From: an uncultured Fulvivirga sp.
Lineage (GTDB): Bacteria > Bacteroidota > Bacteroidia > Cytophagales > Cyclobacteriaceae
NCBI GenBank assembly: GCA_947500555.1
Contig: CANMSE010000003.1
Location: 248,001-312,000 of the forward strand
DNA length: 64,000 bases
Direction: 5' to 3'
Position 1 is the first letter of the stretch. Each line of letters opens with the position of its first letter. The position numbers were made by a program, and so were the translations under genes. Shown here piece by piece: positions 28,686 to 36,902 of this stretch. The notes under the pieces are model-generated. The model searched no databases. It worked only from the letters and a program-made list of their open reading frames with translations, and was not told the origin of the DNA.

Positions 28686-28697
28686 GGGCTTTTTTTT
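28673..28697 (+). terminator. Strong rho-independent terminator after the mini-ORFs
   Basis: CCCCTA (28673-28678) and TAGGGG (28683-28688) form a perfect stem with a TCAT loop, followed by C and eight T residues. It is oriented for plus-strand transcription, although the nearest large genes on both sides point left. It shows that a rightward transcript probably crosses 28.3-28.7 kb. Confidence 0.75.
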
Positions 28698-28707
28698 GGT
28701 CATATCT

Positions 28708-29193
28708 CTATATTTTCCTCATTTGCTTGTGAAAAGCAAACTCTTCATTTAATATGTGAATGGTTTCTCCATTTATACTAATTCCATATTCTGAATGCTT
28801 GATGGCTGTGTCTGTAAACAGCTTGTTTGGCTCATTCCAAACAGTGGATGGAAACAAGTATTTAGTAGGTTTATCACCATCCATAAAAATTATTAAACCG
28901 ATCCAAAGATCATTTCTTAAACCTTGTTCTAGATCAGATTTTGAAACAAAAGCATAGTTTGTTTTCTCAATATTGATCTGTCGGCATAGGATGTCAACTT
29001 CTCTTTCAGATGCCGAAGCTTTAGCGGAGGCATCCCCTACTCTATTTTCGACCTTAAAATGAGCCCCTCTATGATTCAGATAGCTTTGAACAACATGATG
29101 ATTTTCTGAGAGGATGAAAGCAGTTTTTATGATGGTCTCTGCTAGTTGATCTAGTTTGGAAAGTGGACGGAGTTGAGACCAGTTGCTAAGCAC
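28708..29193 (-). CDS. Unknown fourth gene of the toxin-antitoxin-chaperone operon
   Basis: The 161-residue protein is soluble with no signal peptide. The motifs VQSYLNHRGAHFKVENRVGD and SEREVDILCRQI resemble a compact alpha/beta domain but I cannot assign it. The start lies 24 bp past the stop codon of the SecB-like gene, on the same strand, so it is probably co-transcribed with the TAC operon. It could be an accessory component, a regulator or a passenger. The alternating His, Glu and Asp residues in ENRVGD...EREVD could suggest a nuclease-like fold, which is only a guess. Confidence 0.5.
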   Translation of the reverse strand: MLSNWSQLRPLSKLDQLAETIIKTAFILSENHHVVQSYLNHRGAHFKVENRVGDASAKASASEREVDILCRQINIEKTNYAFVSKSDLEQGLRNDLWIGLIIFMDGDKPTKYLFPSTVWNEPNKLFTDTAIKHSEYGISINGETIHILNEEFAFHKQMRKI

Positions 29194-29217
29194 TCTGTAG
29201 TTTTGTTAGTCGTCTAA

Positions 29218-29703
29218 CTAAAGATCTGTGAATGAATCTTCCGTAAGTAAGAGATTAGGGTTTATTACTGGTAATAATACTCCGTTGAAATCAGTTGCTT
29301 GGGTTCTGTCTAAGATAATACCTCTACTGGTTGAATATGAGATACCAGCAATTGTAGCTCCTAATACTTGGGAAACCGAAAAATTTTCATCATTCTCCAA
29401 TCCTTCTTTTCCTTCTTCCCAATGAATAAAGTCCTCTAAGTTTTCTATGTAGTAATAAAAATCGATATGATATTCTCCCGAAACGCCCATGTACTCTTCT
29501 TTTTTATCGAGTCCTTTAATTTTTACAAATAGGCTAAACCTATGTTGATTATCTTGAATATTAAATCCGGCTTCAGATTTAAAGCCCATAGAAAAACTAT
29601 CAATTTCTGATTGATTGTTAATTTCTGATACCTCAAAATGGGATTTTAATATTCTTACCCCCTCTAAGTGTATTTTTTCGGCTACAACTTTTGGTTCACT
29701 CAT
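29218..29703 (-). CDS. SecB-like chaperone of a toxin-antitoxin-chaperone (TAC) system
   Basis: The 161-residue protein has the size and strand pattern of SecB: an N-terminal segment IHLEGVRILKSHFEVSE, a beta-rich core (HRFSLFVKIKGLDKKEEYMGVSGEYHIDFYYYIE), then a helix ending in NGVLLPVINPNLLL, comparable to the C-terminal part of SecB. Its start codon overlaps the antitoxin stop by one base, implying translational coupling. In known TAC systems the SecB-like protein binds the exposed C-terminus of the antitoxin, protects it from proteolysis and helps it neutralise the toxin. The order toxin, antitoxin, chaperone here is the canonical one. Confidence 0.72.
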   Translation of the reverse strand: MSEPKVVAEKIHLEGVRILKSHFEVSEINNQSEIDSFSMGFKSEAGFNIQDNQHRFSLFVKIKGLDKKEEYMGVSGEYHIDFYYYIENLEDFIHWEEGKEGLENDENFSVSQVLGATIAGISYSTSRGIILDRTQATDFNGVLLPVINPNLLLTEDSFTDL

Positions 29704-30089
29704 TAAGCTGATTTTAAACCCCCATTAAAAACATTTTCCGTGGAATTTTGCTGCCAAACATTTTCTTTAGAACTGATCGAGGAATGCACTTTGACTGGAA
29801 TAAATTTAGTGATCAAAGATTTTTTTAATTTGCTCGGTGTGGTAATAATCTTTTCCCCTAAAGCACCTTCAATATTTGAAATACTCTTAATGGTAAAATT
29901 ATGGGTTCCTCGCATCCATTTACTTATTTCTGATTCTTTCTTTCCCAACAACTCAGCTAAATCACGCTGTGTTTTCCCTTGATTGATAAGAACTTCATGA
30001 ATTTGATTTACGATATCAAGCGAGTTGTCAACAAATGATTTTACCTCTTTTGGTACTTGCTGTAGTGCTTTGTCAAATAGAGTGCTCAT
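29703..30089 (-). CDS. HigA-like HTH antitoxin with a chaperone-addiction-type tail
   Basis: The 128-residue protein has an XRE-type helix-turn-helix at about residues 38-60 (TQRDLAELLGKKESEISKWMRG), preceded by a helical N-terminus. After the HTH an unusually long, unstructured tail of about 45 residues ends in NVWQQNSTENVFNGGLKSA, with a lone tryptophan at W112. In Mycobacterium HigA1 a similar tail (the ChAD) contains the aromatic residue recognised by the SecB-like chaperone, so this tail is a plausible ChAD. It lies 7 bp downstream of the toxin gene and overlaps the chaperone start by one base. Autorepression of the operon is expected. Confidence 0.82.
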   Translation of the reverse strand: MSTLFDKALQQVPKEVKSFVDNSLDIVNQIHEVLINQGKTQRDLAELLGKKESEISKWMRGTHNFTIKSISNIEGALGEKIITTPSKLKKSLITKFIPVKVHSSISSKENVWQQNSTENVFNGGLKSA

Positions 30090-30096
30090 AGTCTGT

Positions 30097-30561
30097 TTAT
30101 TGATAGTTATATTTCAGCCGTCCATTTAATTGTCCGTCTTTAATACTCATTTTCTCATCATGTAGTCCCCAATAAATTTTCTTGGCCACATGATTCATGA
30201 GTTCAAAATGAGGTAAACAATCTGGTGATTTTTGAACTTTTTTTGAGGTTTTGATCCCTCCATTACCTAGTATTAGTATGTTTTCATTAACCCTGTAACA
30301 ATATAATCTAAGCTTTTTACCGCTTTCAACTGGAATGGCTACTGCTCTTCCTTCAGTTCTAAAATACCTTTCCAGTACTCCCGAAGTGCCAATTTTGTTG
30401 ATCCAATAAATAATCGTGCTGAAGTCATTTTTGTATTTTTTGTCATGTATAAACCGGGATATAAAACGATCAGTCTCATTATCTTTCTCATCATCAAACT
30501 TTACCGTGTAAATTCTGACATTGTCGTATTCTCTATACTCCTCGATTGTATAACGCTTCAC
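30097..30561 (-). CDS. Putative toxin of the TAC operon (RelE/HigB-like)
   Basis: The 154-residue protein is the first gene of the operon, 7 bp upstream of the antitoxin. The segment SGKKLRLYCYRVNENILILGNGGIKTSKKVQKSP has the alternating strands and basic residues seen in RelE/HigB-superfamily mRNA interferases (compare the RVFYxxxGNxIVLLxGFxKK pattern). The N-terminus IYTVKFDDEKDNETDRFISRF fits as well. The family assignment rests on this pattern and on operon position; I cannot identify the catalytic residues with certainty. The expected action is ribosome-dependent mRNA cleavage under stress or phage infection when the antitoxin is degraded. Confidence 0.68.
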   Translation of the reverse strand: MKRYTIEEYREYDNVRIYTVKFDDEKDNETDRFISRFIHDKKYKNDFSTIIYWINKIGTSGVLERYFRTEGRAVAIPVESGKKLRLYCYRVNENILILGNGGIKTSKKVQKSPDCLPHFELMNHVAKKIYWGLHDEKMSIKDGQLNGRLKYNYQ

Positions 30562-30728
30562 TTATAAGTTAAGTTTTCAAATATAGGTAATTAATTATAA
30601 CAAAAACAAATTACATTGGAGGAACACATTAAACAGCCAATATGTCAAAATTGTCAAATATACCTTTCATAATAGCCTCGACTAGCTTTGAAAGTTAACG
30701 GGGGTGTGACCAATTATATTTCATTTAT

Positions 30729-31841
30729 TCATCCTCCAATCCATTCAAAGGCCTCTTTAAGCTCTTTATTAATTTCTCTGTCATCTCTACCTCTTTGTTC
30801 TAAAAAATCACTGAATTCCTTTACAGGATCAGGCCCAAAACGAGTTAAATTGAAGGGTAAGTTTTTGATTATTCGATAATCGAGAAAATAGCTTATTACC
30901 TCGTTTTTTTCATTCTTAAAGTTTTCGTTTGTTTCTCGCCACCAAATGTTTCCAGCATTAAAAAATGAGTTAAAATAAATCAATGCTTGTTCATGATTAG
31001 AAAGTTGGGCTCTAACAATTTTAATATAGGCATACTTTTTTTTAAACTTTAAGTTTAGCGATTGGTTGGTAGAGATGAATTTTATTAATTGATATAGGTG
31101 TCTATAATAATGGCCTAATTTAGATACATGTCCCTGAAAAGGAGTATAACTAGGCTTCCATGTTACTTTTCCGAGGCTTTGCGAGTAAGCTTTTAAATCA
31201 TAGACGATCTCATTACCTTTTGTGGTTTTTGAGTTCTTTTTCAGAATTTTTAATTCTTTTTGAATTTTAATAAACAAAGGGGTGTGTAAGCTATGTTGAT
31301 AGAATAACTTCCCATTAGCAACTTCTCTTAGCCCAAAGAAAAAAATAGTGTAAGCCACTTCCATAAACGCTTTTTTGTTGTTCTTGATTTTAGGGGTCTC
31401 TGCTAGGTTCCACTTTTGACGTTGTTCTTCGACAAAAGCATATATGAACCTTAATTCATGATACATTTTAACAAAAGCTTTTCTACCTATAAACTTAGAT
31501 GCTATGTCAATGTCACTTACGTTGTGTTGATGTAACCTGAGTAATTCATAAAACTTTGTTTCGAATCTATCAAGTTTGATATCATTTCTTAACTCTTGGT
31601 TGGCTTCAAATTGAACCCAAAATGCCAGAAAGGTAACAATCACAGCCATTAAGCCTATTACAGGTGCGGTTATCCCAGAAATAGAATCACCAATATTCCC
31701 GAATTCGTTAATCGAATTATCATTAATTGTGACGGAGACAATTAATATGAACATGCATATGAGAAAAAAACCTAGTAGGTACAAAAATTTCACTAGCAAG
31801 GTAATTGCATTAAAATTATTTCGCTCTGCTTTGTCTTTCAT
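30729..31841 (-). CDS. putAbiC-type abortive infection protein
   Basis: The 370-residue protein has two N-terminal transmembrane helices (about residues 12-40 and 50-75) followed by an amphipathic segment and the motif LDRFETKFYELLRLHQHNVSDI, typical of putative phage abortive infection proteins (putAbiC). The remaining soluble part is alpha-helical. Its start overlaps the stop codon of the SMC-like ATPase gene by 4 bp, making it the last gene of the four-gene defence operon. The membrane location suggests it may kill or arrest the infected cell through the envelope. It may be a second effector that acts with the SMC system or an independent defence gene that rides in the operon. Confidence 0.75.
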   Translation of the reverse strand: MKDKAERNNFNAITLLVKFLYLLGFFLICMFILIVSVTINDNSINEFGNIGDSISGITAPVIGLMAVIVTFLAFWVQFEANQELRNDIKLDRFETKFYELLRLHQHNVSDIDIASKFIGRKAFVKMYHELRFIYAFVEEQRQKWNLAETPKIKNNKKAFMEVAYTIFFFGLREVANGKLFYQHSLHTPLFIKIQKELKILKKNSKTTKGNEIVYDLKAYSQSLGKVTWKPSYTPFQGHVSKLGHYYRHLYQLIKFISTNQSLNLKFKKKYAYIKIVRAQLSNHEQALIYFNSFFNAGNIWWRETNENFKNEKNEVISYFLDYRIIKNLPFNLTRFGPDPVKEFSDFLEQRGRDDREINKELKEAFEWIGG

Positions 31842-33796
31842 GCGCCTCGATAATAAGGAATCAACGGAGGGTGCTCTTTTTCGTCCGGAGTCATATATCT
31901 TTCGCTTATATTGATGTCAATCTCTGGTTTAAAATACTCCTTATCTACGATGATGAATTGACGATCAGATAGCTCCTCATTTGCAAGGCGATACAATAAC
32001 TCATAGAAACTCTTGAAGAGATCCTCATTAACATCTTCTCCGATATTCTTCATGGGAGTGTCAATGATTAAAATTTTCGGCAAGTCGAGTTTATTAACTG
32101 ATGCGACCAAATGTAAAGCAAGTGCAAAACACACTTGAAACAATGTTTTCTTGCCTCCGCTACCAGCATTATTAAAGCCCCATTTTTTAAATTCATTACC
32201 GCGCGGGTACACCAAGACCTCCCAAGTCTTACGGTTTATATATATTTCATCATCTGCATTAATACCAGGCACCCCAACCTCTAGCATCATTTCCAAAAAC
32301 TTATCAGCAATATCATCGATGTATTCAGATGCTGAAACTAGCTTGTTCTTTTCTGTTTCAATTTTTTTTCTTACGTCTGATTCCTCACCGAGCAACACTG
32401 CTGTTTCCTCCTCCAAACGTCTAATCTCCTTTGGAATAAGTAATGCTCTATCAAATCCTTTCATGCGCTCCTTATACGTTGCGATTCTTCTTTCAATATC
32501 TCTATAAGAAGAAAGATTCAAAGACTCGTATTTCTCTGTTTCATTAGCAAGTCTAAGGTCTAAGTCATACTTTGTTGTCTTAAGTTTTATAATTAGGCTC
32601 TTTTGTCTATTTAATGATTTTTTATGCTCTTTTATTGAAATCTCTAAATCTTCGATTCTGGAATCTAAGTCAAGCCTAAAGGCTTCTTCTTGGTTAGCCT
32701 CAGAAGGATCATTGGCATTCAAATCAGATTTACATAGATAGCAGCTATTTAAGCTTTGTTTTTTTTCAACTCCAGAACCACAACTCGGACAAGATTCAAA
32801 AACAACATTTGCAAAAACATTTTGAATTGAACTGGTTTTGGCGAATTTGAATTTTGCAGATAACAGCTCTGACTTCAAGTTTTTTTGATCTTCAATTTTA
32901 TACTCAAGGTCATTAATTGCTATTTCTGTTGTGTCGATTCGGTTGGCAATTTTTCTAATGTTTTCCCTTAGTTTATCACTTGAATGAGTTTCAGCTTTGT
33001 ACCCTTCTTGTAATCTTCTCAATTCTTGTTGTGCTTGTTCAATTCTTTTATTTGCCTCTTCCATTTCCTCTATAACTTGATCCTCACTTTCAAAACCAAA
33101 CTTTTCAAGAAAGTTGCCGAGCTCATTCGCAGAATTTTTCTTTCCTATTCGTTCATCTCTTTTAGCCTCTAGTAATTGTTCTAGCTTACTAAGCTGTTCT
33201 GAGAAATACCCAACAACAAACTTCAAGACGTCCTTGCTTTTTTCGCCTCGAATAGGTTCACCGATTCTAAAAAAAGAAGAGTCAAGATGGTCTTGATCTA
33301 AGTAACAAAACCTAAAAAAATCTCTAATACTTAATCTGACTAATTGAGAATCCTCTTGTGCCTTGCTTTTCCTTACTTTAAGGACTGACAAATTCATAAA
33401 GTGAAATACCAAATCCGAAAAATTGAAAATATTATCTCCCCATATTGCTCCAGAATCGCTACGCGTTAAAGGCGCAAGAACTGTCGCTGATTCTCCTTTT
33501 TGATTACTCCATGTGACTCTAATCTTCGAAGCTTCAATTTCTCTTTCAAATAAAACATTATATAATCCTACCACAGCACTTAATGAAGCGGAGACCAGTT
33601 CTTCCTGAATTGCAGCAGTTTTTTCTAGACCTCCTCCAAATAGGAAATTTATTAACCTTACAAGAGACGATTTACCAGAACTAATTTTTCCATGAAATAT
33701 TGAAATCTGATTGGAAAGATCAATGATCTCTCTAGATTGTTTGCATTGTAATGTAAGAGCCAATAGTTTAATTTCCATAACTGATAGATTGTCCAA
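31838..33796 (-). CDS. LmuB-like SMC/Rad50-type ATPase with zinc hook (Lamassu/ABC-3C)
   Basis: The 652-residue protein has Walker A GKISSGKSS (36-44), two long coiled-coil arms (about 200-320 and 370-495), and between them a Rad50-like zinc hook CPSC ... CYLC (C336, C339, C352, C355). The C-terminal half has the signature AGSGGKKTL (544-552) and Walker B ILIIDTP (575-581). T follows the aspartate in place of the usual glutamate. An in-frame ATG at 33778 (residue 7) is an alternative start with a shorter overlap with the upstream gene. In Lamassu and ABC three-component systems the SMC protein senses invading DNA ends or palindromes and releases the effector. Size, partners and order match the Lamassu-Cap4 and DdmABC type. 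Confidence 0.82.
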   Translation of the reverse strand: MDNLSVMEIKLLALTLQCKQSREIIDLSNQISIFHGKISSGKSSLVRLINFLFGGGLEKTAAIQEELVSASLSAVVGLYNVLFEREIEASKIRVTWSNQKGESATVLAPLTRSDSGAIWGDNIFNFSDLVFHFMNLSVLKVRKSKAQEDSQLVRLSIRDFFRFCYLDQDHLDSSFFRIGEPIRGEKSKDVLKFVVGYFSEQLSKLEQLLEAKRDERIGKKNSANELGNFLEKFGFESEDQVIEEMEEANKRIEQAQQELRRLQEGYKAETHSSDKLRENIRKIANRIDTTEIAINDLEYKIEDQKNLKSELLSAKFKFAKTSSIQNVFANVVFESCPSCGSGVEKKQSLNSCYLCKSDLNANDPSEANQEEAFRLDLDSRIEDLEISIKEHKKSLNRQKSLIIKLKTTKYDLDLRLANETEKYESLNLSSYRDIERRIATYKERMKGFDRALLIPKEIRRLEEETAVLLGEESDVRKKIETEKNKLVSASEYIDDIADKFLEMMLEVGVPGINADDEIYINRKTWEVLVYPRGNEFKKWGFNNAGSGGKKTLFQVCFALALHLVASVNKLDLPKILIIDTPMKNIGEDVNEDLFKSFYELLYRLANEELSDRQFIIVDKEYFKPEIDINISERYMTPDEKEHPPLIPYYRGA

Positions 33797-34319
33797 AATT
33801 CAAAGATCCAATTTCTGGAAAAGTCTCATAAATGAAGTTTTTTAGCCTAGTGGCTTTAATATCAAAGTTGATTCTTAAGGCCTTGGCTCTTTCAAATACA
33901 TCAGCCAACGAATCATCCTTTCTGAAATTTTCAGATACTTCTTGTCCCATTGAAGTTATTCCAATCATAACAGTATTACCTTCAGTCCTATAATATATCA
34001 GCCCTTTAGCTATCAGAATATTTAGGAATTTTCTATACCTAAAATCCCATGGCCCATATCGATACCTAACCATTTGGGATTCAACGCTTGTTCTTTCAAA
34101 TTCCTTTAACGCTGCTTTTTTCAACTCCTTTCCTCTGGAAAGAAGAGCTTTTTCCAGATAAACAGGATATCTCAGTAAAAAATCTAGTTTGGCTAATTTG
34201 GTTATGCCCTTAATTTCAGCTTTTCCATTTTTTGAGAATTCATTAATGAGAATGAGCATCCTACCCAGGTGGATAGTTTCATTCTTTTCTAGGTCGATCA
34301 ATGTTTGAACCAAATTCAT
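33768..34319 (-). CDS. LmuC-like middle component of the Lamassu/ABC-3C operon
   Basis: The 183-residue protein is helical with a winged-helix-like middle (RYRYGPWDFRYRKFLNILIAKGLIYYRTEGNTVMIGIT), as in the middle components of ABC-3C systems. It overlaps the nuclease gene by 4 bp upstream and the ATPase gene by 29 bp downstream, so the three are translated as a unit. In DdmABC and Lamassu the corresponding small subunit bridges the nuclease and the SMC dimer. Assignment rests on operon position, size and helical pattern. Confidence 0.7.
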   Translation of the reverse strand: MNLVQTLIDLEKNETIHLGRMLILINEFSKNGKAEIKGITKLAKLDFLLRYPVYLEKALLSRGKELKKAALKEFERTSVESQMVRYRYGPWDFRYRKFLNILIAKGLIYYRTEGNTVMIGITSMGQEVSENFRKDDSLADVFERAKALRINFDIKATRLKNFIYETFPEIGSLNFGQSISYGN

Positions 34320-35545
34320 TCTATCTCAAATTTTTCACTCCACCATACTTTGCATTCTTCTGTAAGTATTGCGGCAACGCCTATAACATGTTCATATGAC
34401 ATACCTTTAAACTTCTCTTTCTCTTGATTCAACCTTAATCTTATTCTCTTTCGCACATCCTTGAGCATGTCGATTCCAAACGTTCCATCAGATTTGAAAT
34501 TCTCATCATAGGATTCTTGACATTCTGTTTGTACTATTAGCCTTACCTGATTGTATATATCATCAGATTGCCTCGAGCCGTATTTATACAATAATGACAG
34601 TAAATGACTTTGAGCGGAATACTTATGGTCCTTATGAAGATTTACATTGTTAAAATCAATACCACCTCTATCCATTTTTACCTCTAAACGATCATTAGTG
34701 CTTTTTATATTCCTAATTGACTCTGGTACATTCACAGCTAAAGTAATTGGGTCTGATAGGTAATTGGCTATTACTTCTTTTAACTGCTCCTTACCTATTC
34801 TTTTGCCACTAATTTTTTCTTTATCACTTTGATTTTTGCTAATAAAAAGATCACTTAAGTTCTCTTCATAGTTTCCAAGGGAAGACATTTCAAAGAACTT
34901 AACCACGAGAACATCAGCCAATTCTTCTAGAGTAGTGAGAGTTGGAGATTTTTCTGATACAAAATCTATATCACTAAGTGCGAAAATCAATTTCTGCTTA
35001 ATGTCCTCCAAAGTGGCAAACGATCCTTTCAATTTAATCTTACATATTGTATTTATAACATCATTCTCAGAACAGACAAGCTTCTTGGCTGTATTAGCAA
35101 TCACCTTTTTAGTAGTAGTTCGATTTCTTAATAGCTCAGCAGCATCATTTGTTTGCGCTAGATAAATCATTCTTTTTAATGAAATGGCTTTATCTTTTGC
35201 AAAACCATGATTCGAGACAATTGAAAATCCTTTAAACTCATCTGGAAACTGATGGTCGAGTCTGACAAACCGTTGAATAATCTTAGCAATTGTATCATCA
35301 CCCAACCTGAATGGAGTGTCATTCAAGTTTTTTGTTTTTACTTGTATTCCAATAAACTGATTGCCCTCTTTTAGTAAATAATCCTCGAACTGTTCACAAT
35401 AGATTTCATCTATGTATAGCTCCTGATTGAACATCTGAAGAGCCGCGATCACGGCACAGGTAATTTGATATCTATATCTTAGTAGAGTATCATCACCTGT
35501 ATCGTTGCTATCTAATGCTTCATTTGGTTTTAATTCTTGCGTCAA
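34316..35545 (-). CDS. LmuA-like Cap4/DUF4297-type nuclease effector
   Basis: The 409-residue protein begins with a PD-(D/E)xK nuclease domain as in Cap4/DUF4297. DDTLLRYRYQITCAVIAAL is the RGYxYQ-like entry helix, EQFEDYLL contains the acidic D55, and IGIQVKTK gives the Q68-x-K70 pair. The C-terminal part is helical and ends in a WWSEKFEIE tail. In type II Lamassu and in DdmA such nucleases cut DNA when freed by the SMC sensor, leading to plasmid loss or abortive infection. It is the first gene of the leftward operon. Upstream lies a 233-bp AT-rich gap that must hold the promoter. Confidence 0.78.
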   Translation of the reverse strand: MTQELKPNEALDSNDTGDDTLLRYRYQITCAVIAALQMFNQELYIDEIYCEQFEDYLLKEGNQFIGIQVKTKNLNDTPFRLGDDTIAKIIQRFVRLDHQFPDEFKGFSIVSNHGFAKDKAISLKRMIYLAQTNDAAELLRNRTTTKKVIANTAKKLVCSENDVINTICKIKLKGSFATLEDIKQKLIFALSDIDFVSEKSPTLTTLEELADVLVVKFFEMSSLGNYEENLSDLFISKNQSDKEKISGKRIGKEQLKEVIANYLSDPITLAVNVPESIRNIKSTNDRLEVKMDRGGIDFNNVNLHKDHKYSAQSHLLSLLYKYGSRQSDDIYNQVRLIVQTECQESYDENFKSDGTFGIDMLKDVRKRIRLRLNQEKEKFKGMSYEHVIGVAAILTEECKVWWSEKFEIE

Positions 35546-35778
35546 TTGATAATCAATTTGTTAAAACCAATTTAGCATCTTTTTGTGAAATAATTAAATT
35601 TTAATAATTTAAACCTCTATATATATAGTTTGTTATACCCTTTTATTTTCAGCCTCAATTCGTGAAACGAAATACACGCACGTTAAATACGAAAAGAGTG
35701 TTCGCTACTTATTTGTATTACGCGACCTTGGTATTTATCATAAGCATAAATAACGCTAAACTAATTAAGCCTTCTTAT

Positions 35779-36519
35779 TTATCTTGCTGCATTCAGATTG
35801 TACTCAGTCAAAGAATCTGTAAATACCAACACTTCAAGTTTGTCCTTATTCTGTGATAACTGATAGAATGATCCTTTAAATAGTATACCTGAACCTTGAC
35901 TGGCAATATCATCAATAGCTGCCTGACAATTGTAATTTACTTTAACATCAAAATTGCCAACCTTCAGAACATTTGCACTTACAGCGGTTTGATTACCCAT
36001 GCTGAGAACAAGGTTAGTTTTTTCTGCAATTACCAAAGCTCCAACGACCATTATTATGGTTCCCGGATTGCTTTTTAGAGCTTCAATCATTGATTCTTTT
36101 AAATTATCGTTGTTGACCATTTTCAATGGATCGTTTAAAGTTTGCCTAAAACGATTGTTCAGTTTCAGACTAGAGGAATTATTAATAGCTGTCTTGGCAG
36201 AAGCCTCTGCTTGAGTATTACCCTCAATTTTTCCGCTAAACTCAATACTAAAGTCTGTTTTAGTTAAGATTGAAAATGTATCTGATTTTTCAGAAACAGT
36301 GAAGTCATTATCAGAGACATTTAGTACGCCCAAAATATTTCCAACTCTTTGTGTGGTGTCAAGGATTACAACGTTGCCTAATGTGAAGAATGGGGTATTG
36401 ATCACACCAGACCTTGACTCAAATTTGTCGATATTAGTGCAAGTCACAGATGCCGTGCTACACTTAGCCATTATGAAAATGGGGGCTATGAACAGAATTA
36501 TAATAGACTGCTTTTTCAT
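35779..36519 (-). CDS. Unknown exported 246-residue protein under the shared palindrome (unit A)
   Basis: An N-terminal hydrophobic segment (MKKQSIIILFIAPIFIMAKC) is a signal peptide; the cysteine context (MAKC) is a poor lipobox. A segment SNPGTIIMVVGALVIAE in the middle could be a buried or membrane segment. The rest is beta-rich with TFSILTKTDFSIEFSGKIEG and FDVKVNYNCQAAIDD. I do not recognise a family. It is monocistronic, and the 20-bp palindrome shared with three other loci lies 72 bp upstream of the start. Common control with the envelope operons further right is therefore likely. Confidence 0.62.
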   Translation of the reverse strand: MKKQSIIILFIAPIFIMAKCSTASVTCTNIDKFESRSGVINTPFFTLGNVVILDTTQRVGNILGVLNVSDNDFTVSEKSDTFSILTKTDFSIEFSGKIEGNTQAEASAKTAINNSSSLKLNNRFRQTLNDPLKMVNNDNLKESMIEALKSNPGTIIMVVGALVIAEKTNLVLSMGNQTAVSANVLKVGNFDVKVNYNCQAAIDDIASQGSGILFKGSFYQLSQNKDKLEVLVFTDSLTEYNLNAAR

Positions 36520-36591
36520 GTTACTCTAGTTTATATGACAGCTCAAAGTTGAATTACAAGAGTAAATTACATAATTGAACCGGTGACAAGC

Positions 36592-36611
36592 AATACCCAA
36601 CCTTGGGTATT
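36592..36611. promoter_or_regulatory. Shared palindrome copy A (AATACCCAACCTTGGGTATT)
   Basis: Nine-base arms AATACCCAA / TTGGGTATT flank a CC centre. The same 20 bases occur at 40531, 43845 and 50856, each time 50-72 bp upstream of a leftward gene start. A dimeric regulator site is the simplest reading; a 5'-UTR hairpin on the leftward mRNA is the alternative. Confidence 0.7.
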
Positions 36612-36835
36612 TTTCAATGAAAAGTGGCCTAAGTGAAGGGTTTTTCGATAATAAGGCGCACACATTTACCACTCTCCTACCCATCCCGATAAAAATCGGG
36701 ACCAGCGTCCTACTTGCGGTACGGTGGCTCCTCGTAGCTAGGAGTGTCAAAAGAGTGCTCAGTGCACGTTAAGAAAGGAAGGGAAAAGTATGAAATGAAG
36801 GAAGGCCAATCACGCAACTATTAAAGCCAACCCAC
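36592..36835. repeat. Promoter-proximal repeat, copy A
   Basis: After the palindrome follow conserved blocks: GAAAAGTGGCCTAAGTGAA, CGCACACATTTACCACTCTC, CGTCCTACTTGCGGTAC, CTCCTCGTAGCTAGGAGTGT (a hairpin with CTCCT/AGGAG arms), GTGCTCAGTGCACGTTAAG and GAAGGCCAATCACGCAACTA. An extra palindrome CCCGATAAAAATCGGG sits at 36685-36700. Copies B and C share these blocks with small gaps. Confidence 0.75.
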
Positions 36836-36902
36836 AACCCTAAGCTAAGTAACATAATGCAAGAACATTCCTGCCATGATGTACATAGTATATCCCTACA
36901 AG

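Larger units (their letters stand above)
36520..36902. promoter_or_regulatory. Upstream region of unit A with palindrome and repeat copy A
   Basis: This 383-bp gap contains the 20-bp palindrome (36592-36611) and the extended repeat (36592-36835). It holds the promoter of the 246-residue protein gene and the end of the neighbouring operon. An open frame at 36526-36750 runs through the repeat and is not protein-like. Confidence 0.55.

Noticed and set aside
26707..28700. A complete integron with integrase and attC array
   Set aside because: No integrase gene lies in the window, only one cassette-like gene is present, and the hairpin's long outer arms are unlike attC. Only attC-like features are claimed.
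36592..36616. Palindrome plus T-run read as a rho-independent terminator on the plus strand
   Set aside because: No plus-strand gene ends at any of the four copies, whereas all four sit at a constant distance upstream of leftward starts. The 5'-UTR hairpin or operator reading fits better, although a terminator for antisense RNA cannot be excluded.
36526..36750. A 74-codon minus-strand frame upstream of the 246-residue protein gene
   Set aside because: It lies within the promoter-proximal repeat, which in copies B and C does not keep the frame open, so it is a chance frame.
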